Part shown: positions 45,509 to 54,913 of the stretch, piece by piece
Position numbering within the stretch: position 1 is the first letter of the stretch
Layout of the letters: the number at the start of each line of letters is the position of its first letter
Source: Akkermansia sp.
Lineage (GTDB): Bacteria > Verrucomicrobiota > Verrucomicrobiia > Verrucomicrobiales > Akkermansiaceae
Assembly: GCA_030525455.1 (NCBI GenBank)
Contig: JAUNER010000008.1
Span: forward strand, 27,786-91,785
Direction of reading: 5' to 3'
DNA length: 64,000 nucleotides
Translations under genes and position numbers: made by a program
Notes under the pieces: generated by a model
Database searches by the model: none
The model's input: only the letters and a program-made list of their open reading frames with translations
Told to the model about the DNA's origin: nothing

Positions 45509-48169
45509 TTACTTATTTCCCGTTGGTTCCGTGATTGGTGATTTCTTATCTTCATCCCACACAAAATGCTCAAGCTTTATACGACGCACATAATCGGCAG
45601 CCTCTCTGGCTCTGGGTCCAGAAGTCTGTGCCAGTTTATTTGCTAAAGCATAGGCTTCATTCCAGCGTTGTAATTGCCCGAAAATACGAATTGATGAAAA
45701 GCCTGCATGGTAAAACCAATGCCAATCACGGCGTTTATTTGCGGCGACACCTTGTGGGGTATGGGCTAAAATAGAGGCATAGTCATCTAGGGCCTTTTGA
45801 AGCTCATTTGTGCGTTCATAAAATTGAGCACGTTGAGATAAGGCCTTAAACTTCCATACCATCCCTAAATTGGGCGTTTCTAAAATTTCTGTACACAGAG
45901 CTATGGCTTTTTGCAGGGTATCTGACTGCGTGTTTTCTTTTGTAACCCATGCGTCAGCTTGTATAGAAAGTGCCAGCAATCGCATATATCGTGGCAATTT
46001 TTCTTTTAATAACTCATCAAGCAAAGCAATACATTCATCTGCCTTCCCCATTCGTAATAAAATAGATGCTTCTTCAATTTTTGCAGGCAAGCTGAACGAT
46101 GATTCTTCTGTAGAGATTGATTTAAAAATTGCCAAAGAATCCGTTAATGCTGTGGCTGTATTTGTTTGCTGAGCAGCCTTGCCGGCTAAGAATAATGCAG
46201 ATGCTTTTAATGAGCTTTCCGGGAATTTTGTTGGGAATGCTTGTAAAATGATTTTTGCTTCGTGAAAATCCCCGTTTTTATACAAAAGTTCCCCTAATTT
46301 AAGATTTAGAGCATCAGACATCTTTTTTTTATCATCAGCAGAAATTGCACTTCGGCAATGCTGAATAGCGGTTGTCCACTGCTGATGTTGTTCTGCAAGC
46401 ATGATTTTTAATCGCCAAACTTGCATCTGATGCTCATAATTCAAGTCATTCTTCTCAATAACCGGAATGAGTTCCTCTACTTTTGCTATGTCTGGTGGAT
46501 TTAGATTTAAGGCTACATTGGCTCGGTCTAGTTGTGCCTGCACCTTAAACTCATCAACTGAAGCTATCCGCAAATATGAATCTAATAACTCAACTGCACG
46601 CGGTGACATTCGTGATGCAGCGTAGTGTGCTTGCTGAAAAAGTAGATTTTCTTGAAATTGGGGGGTCCCCTGAACCTTATTTATTAATGAAATTTGCTTC
46701 TCTTCAGCTCCTGCATGAAGCAAACTAAGCATTTCATTAAATATAGCTGCGGCGGCAGTGGGTTCTGAGCAATGATGTGCCGCATCTGAGAATAAACTTG
46801 CGGCTGTATTGTAATCTTTTGACTGATACGCCAATGCCGCTTTTTGAAAAATGATATTTGTCTGCGAATCTGGATATTTACCCATTAATTCTGCCGCTTC
46901 GTCTAGGCGATTTTTTTGTATCAATGCAGAGATTACATTTAAACACAATTTCTCAACCACTACACTTTGGCGTTGATTCTCAATTCCGGAAAGACAAACT
47001 TTCTGTGCTTCTGTCAAATCATTTTTTCTCAAAAAATGAGAGCCTAGTGTGTAAATTGCGGCCGCTTGCCGATTATCTTTCGTTTGTGCCCATGCCGTAA
47101 GCTTTTCCAATGCTTGCGGGTTTGTAAAAAATGCATCAGATGCTGTCAGTATATCTAGTGCATCTAATAGCAAAGGAGAATCCGGATTACTACCAATAAA
47201 GGTCAATAAGCGGTCATAACCGGTACCAACTTTTGATACCTCAAATGGCTTAACATCATCGTCATCTACAGACTCCTGTGCACGGGTTTCTGCTTCTTCT
47301 TGCAGAGGATTGGCTTTTTCTTTTTCAATTTCAGCTTTGGCAAGTGCTAACTTTGCCAAATCCTGTAACAGCTTGGGCGAAGCAGAGCGTTCACTTTGAG
47401 ACGATAATACAGAAATGGCTAAATCGTATTGATGTTGAGAAATCGCCAATTTCCCTTCTACAAGTGCCGCACATGGAATTAAAGTAGATGACAAATTGTC
47501 ACTTGCTTGAAGTTCCTGCTTTAACTCTTCGAGCATCTCAGAAGCATCTGCAAAACTCTTTATATCAATAAGTGTATCTGCTAATAGCAACTTAGCAGAA
47601 CGAGCCGTACCATCATCACTTGATTTTGCCAATTTGGTCAAATTACTGACCAAAAGCTGTTGGTCTTTGAGCTTATAGGCAATTCGAGCCTTTAACTGCA
47701 AGGCCTTATCATACAAAGTATCATCCTCTGAAATTGTCGAAACAACTTGCATGGCTTTGGTATAGTAGGCCTGCTCCATGTAGCCTACTGCCGTCCAATA
47801 AGACTTTAATGAGCTGTCAGGCAACTCACTCCACAGTTTTAAGCCTTCTTCTATTTTTCCAACTCGTATCAATGTCTCTGCCAATAAGCAACGTACGACT
47901 TCTTTGGCTTCTTTGGGCAATGATTTATGAGCCATACATTCCCGTAATAGCACCTCTGTTTCTAAGGGTAAGCCCTGCTGTAAACTCTTTAATGCTTGTT
48001 GAAACTTCTTATTCTTTTTCAACGAGCTATGCAAGGCTAACTGCTGAGAGCTCTTCCCCCCATCTGATGCGGCTATGCCTACGTTTACAATGACAGTGCT
48101 TACTAATAGTGTCAATGGCAAAACTATATAACGAGATGATAGTAACATATAGAAACACTTATTATTCAA
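45509..48169 (-). CDS. Large TPR-repeat protein, exported
   Basis: 886 residues. An N-terminal hydrophobic segment (IVLPLTLLVSTVIVNVGIAA) suggests export or anchoring. The rest is an all-helical array of tetratricopeptide-like units, e.g. LKLGELLYKNGDFHEAKIIL, and KALDDYASILAHTPQGVAAN near the C-terminus. Such solenoids act as assembly or peptidoglycan-linked scaffolds. The start overlaps the upstream M23 peptidase gene by 8 bases, and the Nudix-PPK2 gene follows after one base, so translation is likely coupled. M8 is an alternative start. Confidence 0.85.
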   Translation of the reverse strand: MNNKCFYMLLSSRYIVLPLTLLVSTVIVNVGIAASDGGKSSQQLALHSSLKKNKKFQQALKSLQQGLPLETEVLLRECMAHKSLPKEAKEVVRCLLAETLIRVGKIEEGLKLWSELPDSSLKSYWTAVGYMEQAYYTKAMQVVSTISEDDTLYDKALQLKARIAYKLKDQQLLVSNLTKLAKSSDDGTARSAKLLLADTLIDIKSFADASEMLEELKQELQASDNLSSTLIPCAALVEGKLAISQHQYDLAISVLSSQSERSASPKLLQDLAKLALAKAEIEKEKANPLQEEAETRAQESVDDDDVKPFEVSKVGTGYDRLLTFIGSNPDSPLLLDALDILTASDAFFTNPQALEKLTAWAQTKDNRQAAAIYTLGSHFLRKNDLTEAQKVCLSGIENQRQSVVVEKLCLNVISALIQKNRLDEAAELMGKYPDSQTNIIFQKAALAYQSKDYNTAASLFSDAAHHCSEPTAAAAIFNEMLSLLHAGAEEKQISLINKVQGTPQFQENLLFQQAHYAASRMSPRAVELLDSYLRIASVDEFKVQAQLDRANVALNLNPPDIAKVEELIPVIEKNDLNYEHQMQVWRLKIMLAEQHQQWTTAIQHCRSAISADDKKKMSDALNLKLGELLYKNGDFHEAKIILQAFPTKFPESSLKASALFLAGKAAQQTNTATALTDSLAIFKSISTEESSFSLPAKIEEASILLRMGKADECIALLDELLKEKLPRYMRLLALSIQADAWVTKENTQSDTLQKAIALCTEILETPNLGMVWKFKALSQRAQFYERTNELQKALDDYASILAHTPQGVAANKRRDWHWFYHAGFSSIRIFGQLQRWNEAYALANKLAQTSGPRAREAADYVRRIKLEHFVWDEDKKSPITEPTGNK

Positions 48170-49211
48170 AATCCTGACAAATGAGCTTTATGTATCGCTT
48201 CCCCGAGTCTGTTAGTTTGGGGGCCTTCCCAGATCCGGAAACTCGCTTCACTGTACGATAGAGTTGCGTAAATGGATATGATTTGGCAGAGATGACCACA
48301 GGAGCGTCACATGGCTCTGCAGAGGGGGTGATTTTCGTTGGCACGCCACCACCAGTTAGGCTTATTTCCCATGATTTAGGGGACTTTGACCCACTACCTG
48401 CTAAAAATGGGAGTCTCTTCAGAATATCCGGCATCCCGTTTTTCGCGGGAACTCGTACGATATAATGAACTGGCAATGATTTGATATATGCCCCTAAGTG
48501 AAAGGGCTTCCCCTCAGCACATTCTTTCAATATGGGAGCGACATCAAACCCGGCTAGATTTAGGCCATTATAATTACCATGGCGATTGGGAGTTCCAAAT
48601 TTCAACGATTTATACCAGACTTCAAACTCATCCTGCAACATCAAACATAATTCTAGGTGTAAGTGAGCTCGTTCTTTGTTGATTCCGGCTCCGGTATAGC
48701 CAAGGACTCCAATTTTATTGCCTGTTCCCACCTGCTCGCCTACTTGACAAGTAACCGCCCCCAAATGTGCATATAATGAATAAAAAACACCATCTGCCAC
48801 TCTATGCTCAATAACTACATACCGCCCATAATTACTATGCGATGAAATGGCTGATACGTGAACTACTTTACCGGCAAGTACAGGTCGCACTTCGTCTAAT
48901 GGTTCATTATTTGCATCTCGCTTAATGGACTTTATGTCTATCCCCTCATGAAATTTCGTTGCTACGAGTCCGGCTTGAGTTCTCACAATCGTTCGGGTAA
49001 ACCCATAAGTTCCCCCTTCCCAAGGCTTGCTTACTAAGCCCTCAAATTTTCTATCAACATACATATAGAAATCCTGTGGTTTCTGAGGATTGAGCAAAGC
49101 TTGATTGTCTGTCGGAAATCGCAAAAATACCTGAGCATACGTTGGGACACTGACACCTCCTAACAGAAGAGTCATGAGTAACCATTTACGTACACCAAAT
49201 AAAAACTTCAT
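48162..49211 (-). CDS. M23-family metallopeptidase, exported
   Basis: 349 residues. A signal peptide (WLLMTLLLGGVSVPTYAQ) is followed by a LytM/M23 domain with the zinc ligands in FHEGID (H88, D92) and HLHLEL (H183, H185), plus H149 in LYAHLGA. The catalytic set is complete, so it can probably cut peptidoglycan cross-links. The C-terminal third is not recognised. It is in a tight minus-strand run between a lipoprotein gene (12-base gap) and the TPR gene (8-base overlap), which suggests an envelope-remodelling role. Confidence 0.88.
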   Translation of the reverse strand: MKFLFGVRKWLLMTLLLGGVSVPTYAQVFLRFPTDNQALLNPQKPQDFYMYVDRKFEGLVSKPWEGGTYGFTRTIVRTQAGLVATKFHEGIDIKSIKRDANNEPLDEVRPVLAGKVVHVSAISSHSNYGRYVVIEHRVADGVFYSLYAHLGAVTCQVGEQVGTGNKIGVLGYTGAGINKERAHLHLELCLMLQDEFEVWYKSLKFGTPNRHGNYNGLNLAGFDVAPILKECAEGKPFHLGAYIKSLPVHYIVRVPAKNGMPDILKRLPFLAGSGSKSPKSWEISLTGGGVPTKITPSAEPCDAPVVISAKSYPFTQLYRTVKRVSGSGKAPKLTDSGKRYIKLICQDFE

Positions 49212-49223
49212 AAATTTACATCA

Positions 49224-49817
49224 TTAAATGCGACCTCGTCGTTTACGGATAACTTTTGCATCAGAACTTTTGCTGGTTGATTCTTTCTGCTCAGCTTTCT
49301 TGTCATTCGGGTCTTCTTTTTCTAAAAGAGGTCGTGTGTAAGGAGCCATTTTCAAAATGGGCTCTTCTCGCTTTTCATCTTTTGGCGATATGAATTCTGA
49401 CATCTCTTTTAAGTCAGCAGGCGAAAACCCTCCCAAAATAGCTAATTTACCACCAGTAATAGGACGATCATAAATTTGCATAGGTTGCATGGTGTGACCG
49501 TTGACTACCGGCAAAATTTTCTTCCCTTTATTTTCCTCAGTCATAGCTTCTATTCGAGGGGCGTACCCTTTCTTCGCAATGACAACAATCCCATACGTAT
49601 TATCCCCTGCCGGGAATGAATAATAGGAGTCTATTTGATTATGTGAGAAAAAAGGTGCTTTAGAATAGCACACGCCATGATGATAAAATGTAAACTTACC
49701 GCTATCTGAGGGCGGTGCTTCTAAGTGAAAAGTAACCGGGAATTTCTGCTCTGAGCAAGCAGACAGGAACCCTACTGTTAATATCGAAATAACACTAATG
49801 AATTTTTTCATAAACAT
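49224..49817 (-). CDS. Putative lipoprotein, function unknown
   Basis: 197 residues. MFMKKFISVISILTVGFLSAC is a clear lipoprotein signal with the cysteine at 21; M3 is an alternative start. The mature part contains a beta-rich stretch (FPVTFHLEAPPSDSGKFTFY) and a charged, low-complexity C-terminus ending KVIRKRRGRI. No known family is recognised. It lies 12 bases before the M23 gene and 5 after the CoaC gene, so it belongs to the same transcript. Confidence 0.72.
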   Translation of the reverse strand: MFMKKFISVISILTVGFLSACSEQKFPVTFHLEAPPSDSGKFTFYHHGVCYSKAPFFSHNQIDSYYSFPAGDNTYGIVVIAKKGYAPRIEAMTEENKGKKILPVVNGHTMQPMQIYDRPITGGKLAILGGFSPADLKEMSEFISPKDEKREEPILKMAPYTRPLLEKEDPNDKKAEQKESTSKSSDAKVIRKRRGRI

Positions 49818-49822
49818 TCTTC

Positions 49823-50356
49823 TTACACGTATTTTAATGTTTCTTCCACAATTTCAGTCACGGGCATTAACTTCCCGGCCCCCTCATCACCACATGCTAA
49901 TACACCTTCTTTTGCCGGACCAAAAATGTAATGATTACTGCGGGTTTTCAACACTTCTACATTACTCATCGTTGCTGGGTGACTCCACATTTGCCCATTC
50001 ATGGCCGGACATATCAATACTGTAGCTCTCGTAGCTAAATACAAAGAACTAAGTAAGTCCGGTGCAAATCCATGAGCCAGCTTGGCAATCGTATGGGCAC
50101 TAGCGGGGGCTATTAACAACAAATCTGCTTTTTGTGCTAATCGAATATGCGTCGGAACCCAGCCGTCCCCAGGCTCGGCATCAGTAACAACTTCATTTCT
50201 AGAAATTGTTTTTAAGGTCATAGGAGTCACAAAATCAAGTGCTTTTTCTGTACAAACACAATGAACTTCGTGACCTTTCTTTACCAAGGCTGAAGCAATA
50301 TCTGCCGCTTTATACGCAGCTATTGAGCCGGTAATTCCTAAGACAATACAGGCCAT
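49823..50356 (-). CDS. coaC: Phosphopantothenoylcysteine decarboxylase, stand-alone CoaC
   Basis: Flavoprotein that decarboxylates 4'-phosphopantothenoylcysteine in coenzyme A synthesis. It covers only the decarboxylase half of the usual CoaBC fusion (177 residues). GITGSIAAYKAADI (FMN-binding), HIRLAQKADLLLIAPASAHT, PAMNGQMW and LACGDEGAGKLMP are the family hallmarks; SAH replaces the usual TAN near the catalytic site. No CoaB synthetase half follows, so it must be encoded elsewhere. It is upstream of a lipoprotein/M23/TPR run with a 5-base gap. Confidence 0.9.
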   Translation of the reverse strand: MACIVLGITGSIAAYKAADIASALVKKGHEVHCVCTEKALDFVTPMTLKTISRNEVVTDAEPGDGWVPTHIRLAQKADLLLIAPASAHTIAKLAHGFAPDLLSSLYLATRATVLICPAMNGQMWSHPATMSNVEVLKTRSNHYIFGPAKEGVLACGDEGAGKLMPVTEIVEETLKYV

Positions 50357-50392
50357 GGTCTTAGATGGTGATGGATACTGTAGTAAATCAAA

Positions 50393-50761
50393 TTAAACAC
50401 GTGAAGCATTTTTCCCCTCATCAATGAGTTTCCAAAAATGCTTTGACTGAGATAAAATTTCGTCCTCTCCTGCAGTGGGTGAAATATTCGTTCTAAAAAG
50501 GAAATCATTAAGGCTATTTGCATGCAATACTCGATGCACAACAACCTGGTTATCTATAACTTCAAAATAAATTCTATAATCTTTGGCTATGTATCGGTAG
50601 ATAATTTTTCCGTCTTTTTCTACCTTGCCAAAGCGAGCATCTTCCAATGTTTGAAGAGTTGTTTCGGAAACTTGAAAATCACCAAGAAGCTCTAACTGCT
50701 CCAATGTCGGAATCTGAGATACTTCTGCGGCACTAATCTTGTTAAATACTATCTGTAACAC
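50393..50761 (-). CDS. Small conserved protein with RelE-like C-terminal segment
   Basis: 122 residues starting at GTG; no ATG is available. GKIIYRYIAKDYRIYFEVID and the following basic, strand-rich segment recall RelE/ParE-type folds, with the tyrosine and arginine positions typical of RelE-like proteins. No antitoxin gene is adjacent: the gap to the PDZ gene upstream is 91 bases and to CoaC downstream 36 bases. A housekeeping role linked with CoaC is as likely as a toxin. The call is a fold-level guess only. Confidence 0.55.
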   Translation of the reverse strand: MLQIVFNKISAAEVSQIPTLEQLELLGDFQVSETTLQTLEDARFGKVEKDGKIIYRYIAKDYRIYFEVIDNQVVVHRVLHANSLNDFLFRTNISPTAGEDEILSQSKHFWKLIDEGKNASRV

Positions 50762-50852
50762 GCCTTATGTTATAAGTCTGTCTGTCTTGAAGTTCAAGCA
50801 ATAATCAAGCCACAGTTGCGTTTTCATCAATAATAAACTCTGCCTGGTGGCT

Positions 50853-51725
50853 CTATCGCTCGTCTAGACTAGGTGCTATGTCATCAAATTTCAGCATTTG
50901 CGTCCCTCTTATCACCTTTACACTCACTTCTTTACTACCATCTAAATAATACGAAGCATCAAGCATATCGCCATAATTGCGTATAGGTGTATCATTAATA
51001 CTAATGAGTATATCTCCCGTAAGAACGCCAATTCTGGCCAATGGTCCATCATTTATCATCCCCTCTATCACTGGCGTTGCTGAATTTATATCTAATAAAC
51101 ATCCCAGCCGAACTCTCTTGGCTTTCGGATTGGTATATAAAAATGATACGGCTTTTGCTGGTAATAGGTGACAAACTCCCTTTTGAGAAATCCCCACAAT
51201 TAGCCCAATCAACCGCATTTGCTTATCATAACACGGCTGACCTAAACTTGGCTTTGCCAGTTGCGGAAATTGTACTCGCAACATTCGTAACGGAAAACTA
51301 ACCTCACTGTGAAAATGTTCTCGCCCAACATACACTCCGTGGGTCAATTTCTTATCATCTGTTTGAAAAGAAACTTTGTCGCCTATTTTTAAGGGCTGAG
51401 TCGTTGCCATGGGACTAACATCACCTTTCAAAATAGAACGCGGCACCTTTAAGATAGTTAACCCTGTAAGGCGTTCTTGTGAATGCACGAGTAACTCGTG
51501 TTCTTTGTTCTGCCCTAATTGATATTTTACTTTATCCTGCTGACATACTCGATAGGGCAAAATGGCCGCTATGGCATCATTGGCAATTCGAGCCGCCTTT
51601 GTCGTATATATAGGCGTCTCAGATTCTTCTGTAATAACTGAAATTGAGAGAGGTGCAGGCATTGCCACCGCTACTTGCACTAAGCACGCGATAGCCATGC
51701 CTGCCACATAGGCAGGCAGGTTCAT
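50853..51725 (-). CDS. PDZ-domain protein with a degenerate trypsin-like domain
   Basis: 290 residues. A signal peptide (VAGMAIACLVQVAVAMPA) is followed by a region whose strand pattern follows DegP/DegS-type proteases (GLTILKVPRSILKG aligns with the Asp-loop region, and SLGQPCYDKQ with GNSGGP). The catalytic Asp and Ser are absent, and no catalytic His is seen. The C-terminal PDZ domain is intact (GPLARIGVLTGDILISINDT). It lies 17 bases after an anti-sigma-like gene downstream of an ECF sigma factor, a context that recalls envelope-stress sensing. I infer a non-catalytic sensor or scaffold. Confidence 0.75.
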   Translation of the reverse strand: MNLPAYVAGMAIACLVQVAVAMPAPLSISVITEESETPIYTTKAARIANDAIAAILPYRVCQQDKVKYQLGQNKEHELLVHSQERLTGLTILKVPRSILKGDVSPMATTQPLKIGDKVSFQTDDKKLTHGVYVGREHFHSEVSFPLRMLRVQFPQLAKPSLGQPCYDKQMRLIGLIVGISQKGVCHLLPAKAVSFLYTNPKAKRVRLGCLLDINSATPVIEGMINDGPLARIGVLTGDILISINDTPIRNYGDMLDASYYLDGSKEVSVKVIRGTQMLKFDDIAPSLDER

Positions 51726-51742
51726 AAACAGGCAACGTTCCT

Positions 51743-52210
51743 CTACATTTCCATCAGCACACGCGTTGGTGTCTGATTTGATTTAGAAGATGAATCTTGT
51801 GATTTGTCTTTATTTTCCTCGTCTGTCGGTTTCTTTTCTTCATCAGCAGAAGATTCCTCACTGACAAGGGTGGCAGATTCAACAATGCTATTGCTTTTAA
51901 CGGCAAAATGAGAACCATTAGAGTCTGTCCCGAAATCACTTGCCGCCACTATAAATCCAACGGCTATAAGAGTTACAGCTCCCATCGAGCCATAAATCCA
52001 TTTCCAGCCGGAAAAATTCTGAAGAAAATCGTCCAATCTCTCCAGTAATAACTCCCATGTAGATTGTGTAGCCGCATCGGTCTCTTTTCTAGCATGAAAG
52101 TCGCAGAGGAATTTGTCTTCAAAATCATCTGTGTACGTCGGCTCTTTTTTTAATGAAGCCAACAAGGTGACAAGTGCTTCCTCTTTCGTGTCTGTCGAAG
52201 GTTTATTCAT
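51743..52210 (-). CDS. Membrane protein, putative anti-sigma factor
   Basis: 155 residues with one central membrane helix (WIYGSMGAVTLIAVGFIVAA, about 82-103) and a charged, low-complexity C-terminus (SSADEEKKPTDEENKDKSQD). The N-terminal half is cytoplasmic and helical. The gene lies directly after an ECF sigma factor gene (89-base gap) and before the PDZ gene, the place of an anti-sigma factor. The zinc anti-sigma HxxxCxxC motif is not present, so the assignment rests on context and topology. Confidence 0.6.
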   Translation of the reverse strand: MNKPSTDTKEEALVTLLASLKKEPTYTDDFEDKFLCDFHARKETDAATQSTWELLLERLDDFLQNFSGWKWIYGSMGAVTLIAVGFIVAASDFGTDSNGSHFAVKSNSIVESATLVSEESSADEEKKPTDEENKDKSQDSSSKSNQTPTRVLMEM

Positions 52211-52299
52211 AGTGATGCTCGCTTAATTTACGTGTAGTGTGGTTTCTATTTGTTACGCTTTATCTAATAGACAAGCCTACCAAATATTCTGTTCAATTT

Positions 52300-52899
52300 T
52301 TAATCTAAATATTCTGCCAAGAGTCCTTGTAATTCTTTATGTGCATAATGTAATCGAGAGCGTAGCGTCCCCTCAGAAATTCCTAGTAAAACGGCTATCT
52401 CTGTGTGATTCATCCCTTTTATATCATGGAGAATGACAACTTCTCTGTGTTTGTCAGATAGTTTTTTTAATGCTTCATCAATTTTTTTCTTCAGCTCATT
52501 TATCTGCGTATTTTGCTCAGGATTTGAGCTATACGATTCATCTGCCATGTTTGAATCTTTTTCTGCGTGGTCACCAAATTCGTCGTCATCTAAACTAAAG
52601 GTAACTCGACGATTGCGCTTTTTCAAAAAATTCCGTGCATGGTTGATGGCAATAGAATGTAGCCAAGTATAGAATGCACTTTGCCCATTAAAATAACGCA
52701 AAGCTCGATATGCCTTGGTAAACGCTTCTTGTGCTATATCATAGGCATCATCGTAACTATCCGTCATTTGATAGAGTGTCGCGTGTAATTTGCGACTATG
52801 ACGAACCACCAGCTCATCGAACGCACGCGTGTTTCCTTCGCGTGCTAATTCGACGAGCTGTGTGTCTTCCAGATTTTTGTAGTCAAGGGTGGCTGACAT
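52300..52899 (-). CDS. RNA polymerase sigma factor, ECF family (RpoE-like)
   Basis: 199 residues from ATG 52899 (a GTG at 52926 would add nine). Region 2 is clear (GNTRAFDELVVRHSRKLHAT, then DDAYDIAQEAFTKAYRALRY), and region 4 holds LKKLSDKHREVVILHDIKGM and a helix-turn-helix (IAVLLGISEGTLRSRLHYAH). Region 3 is missing, so it is an ECF factor. It lies 32 bases downstream of purF and starts the sigma/regulator/PDZ group. It probably directs an envelope-stress regulon. Confidence 0.92.
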   Translation of the reverse strand: MSATLDYKNLEDTQLVELAREGNTRAFDELVVRHSRKLHATLYQMTDSYDDAYDIAQEAFTKAYRALRYFNGQSAFYTWLHSIAINHARNFLKKRNRRVTFSLDDDEFGDHAEKDSNMADESYSSNPEQNTQINELKKKIDEALKKLSDKHREVVILHDIKGMNHTEIAVLLGISEGTLRSRLHYAHKELQGLLAEYLD

Positions 52900-52931
52900 G
52901 ATGCTGGAGAATATCCAACTTCCCACCTAAA

Positions 52932-54851
52932 TTACAAGGGCAAATCGTATGCACGCCCACCTTTTCCTTCAAACCAGCGAATATATGCCATATTTACCAT
53001 GGTATATCCACCCGGTGTCGGATAGTCTCCGGAGAAGTACCAGTCACCACATGATCCCTCGATTGAGGCATGTAAATTTTCAATGGTCTGGAATATGACT
53101 TCTATCGGACAAGTAGCATCGTATGGTGTCACAAGGCGTGTAATTTCCTTTGTAATATCATCTACATCTAACTCATCGTAAATTGGTTTTACACAGTTAC
53201 GACGTTCTTCAGCAGGTTTCTTAAGTTCCAACTTACATTGACGATACACTTCGTCTAAAAGGTGAGTTTTCCCTCGTTGCTTCAACAAAGATACTGCTGC
53301 ATTAAACGCAATAAAGGTGTCCATTTCGCACATATCAATCCCGTAGCAGTCCGGATATCGAACCTGAGGAGCCGTAGATGCGATGACAATCTTTCTCGGA
53401 TTTGCACGACCTAAAATTCGCAAAATTGACTGTCTAAGTGTCGTTCCGCGTACAATAGAGTCGTCTAAAGCAACAAGTACATCTTCCGGGCTAACGGCAC
53501 CATAGGTAAGGTCATATACGTGAGAAACGAGCGTTGCACGGCTCTTTTCCTGCGTAATAAAGGTACGCATCTTAATATCCTTATGTGCAATTTTTTCACC
53601 ACGTGGCCAGCGTTTCAAAATAGCAGTATCCAGCATTTCTTCGTCCAGAGTCCCATTGCGCAAGGCCTCTAAGAGTTGTGCATGCACACGCTTACGGCGA
53701 TAAACACGCAAACCTTCCAACAAACCATAATAGGCAGTTTCTGCTGTATTAGGAATGTAAGTAATGGCGGATTTATCGAATCTATCTTCCAAGGAATTGA
53801 CAATCTGTGGAGTCAATGCGGCACCAAGAGCCTTTCTCTCACGATAAACAATCGGGTCGTTACCACGTGAGAAATACAGCTTTTCAAATGAACATGGAGT
53901 AGGTTCCAGAGGTTTCGTATACTCTACTATGCCGTAAGTACCATCGGACTTAATAGAAAGCATATTAGCCGGTGGAAGCTCATGGACTTGTTCGTTTTCA
54001 ACTTCAAACACAGTCAAAAGCGGAACTCTCTCAGAGGCTACGGCTATATATTCATCTGTAATCAAATAATGACACGGACGAATACCATGTGGGTCTCGTA
54101 AGCAGAAATAATCACCGTTTCCTACTGCCCCCATAATCACATAACCACCATCCCACTGCTGTGATGATGCTCGGATAATGTCTAGCAGATTTAAGCGATT
54201 AGAAATTTCATGCTGAAGTTGCTGACCGGGTAAATTCTGCTTGCGAAGTTCGCGATAAAGGTCTGTGTGAGCTTCATCTAAATGGAAGCCAATTTCTTCA
54301 AGCACCGTTTGTGTGTCTGTACCAAATACAGGGTGCTGACCGCGGTCAACCATTCTCTGATTAAGCTCCTTGGGATTGGTCATATTAAAATTGCCCAATA
54401 CCATCAATGTGCGAGTTGGCCAATTTGAACGACGCAAATATGGGTGACAGGAGCCTTGATCAAACATCCCCGATGTACCATATCGAAGATGCCCCATGAG
54501 TATTTCACCACCATAGTCAAAGTTATTCTTTATATCAATGGGGTCTTTGATATCTACTTCCCCACGGCGGATTTTCTTATTAAGCTTTTTAATTTGCCCG
54601 TTGAAAATATTTTGCAACGCATCTTTATGCGGGTCACGTTCACGAAACAAATAGGGTTGCCCAAGGGGCATATTTAATTTTACGCAACCAATACCGGCTC
54701 CGTCTTGACCACGATTAAACTGCTTTTCCATAAGAAGAAGCAGTTTATTGAATGCCCAAAGTGAAGAACCATATTTCTCTTGAAAATATGATAGGGGCTT
54801 GAGTAAACGAATGGCGGCTACGCCGCACTCGTGTTGAAGTAAATCGCTCAT
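52932..54851 (-). CDS. purF: Amidophosphoribosyltransferase, long form
   Basis: Catalyses the first step of purine synthesis: PRPP plus glutamine to phosphoribosylamine. The glutaminase cysteine is Cys9 in LQHECGVAAI, so a short propeptide must be removed. N-terminal FNRGQDGAGIG and the GTDTQTV loop are present. The PRTase PRPP loop is VALDDSIVRGTT, followed by CYGIDMCEMDTFIAF. At 639 residues it is longer than the common ~500-residue enzyme, with extra segments in both domains; similar long forms exist in several phyla. purM lies 62 bases upstream on the same strand, so the genes are probably cotranscribed. Confidence 0.93.
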   Translation of the reverse strand: MSDLLQHECGVAAIRLLKPLSYFQEKYGSSLWAFNKLLLLMEKQFNRGQDGAGIGCVKLNMPLGQPYLFRERDPHKDALQNIFNGQIKKLNKKIRRGEVDIKDPIDIKNNFDYGGEILMGHLRYGTSGMFDQGSCHPYLRRSNWPTRTLMVLGNFNMTNPKELNQRMVDRGQHPVFGTDTQTVLEEIGFHLDEAHTDLYRELRKQNLPGQQLQHEISNRLNLLDIIRASSQQWDGGYVIMGAVGNGDYFCLRDPHGIRPCHYLITDEYIAVASERVPLLTVFEVENEQVHELPPANMLSIKSDGTYGIVEYTKPLEPTPCSFEKLYFSRGNDPIVYRERKALGAALTPQIVNSLEDRFDKSAITYIPNTAETAYYGLLEGLRVYRRKRVHAQLLEALRNGTLDEEMLDTAILKRWPRGEKIAHKDIKMRTFITQEKSRATLVSHVYDLTYGAVSPEDVLVALDDSIVRGTTLRQSILRILGRANPRKIVIASTAPQVRYPDCYGIDMCEMDTFIAFNAAVSLLKQRGKTHLLDEVYRQCKLELKKPAEERRNCVKPIYDELDVDDITKEITRLVTPYDATCPIEVIFQTIENLHASIEGSCGDWYFSGDYPTPGGYTMVNMAYIRWFEGKGGRAYDLPL

Positions 54852-54913
54852 AGTTTTTTGAGGTTTATTGTTTTCTCTAAGTGTGGCGTACCGTCTTCTG
54901 TTTGTGGTTTTAG

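Noticed and set aside
45508..45573. Longer start of the Nudix-PPK2 gene at 45573
   Set aside because: The added 22 residues overlap the upstream TPR gene in another frame; the Nudix fold begins right after MNPIPETPRTW at 45507.
50393..50761. Toxin-antitoxin pair with the RelE-like protein
   Set aside because: There is no adjacent small antitoxin gene; the protein may have a housekeeping role.
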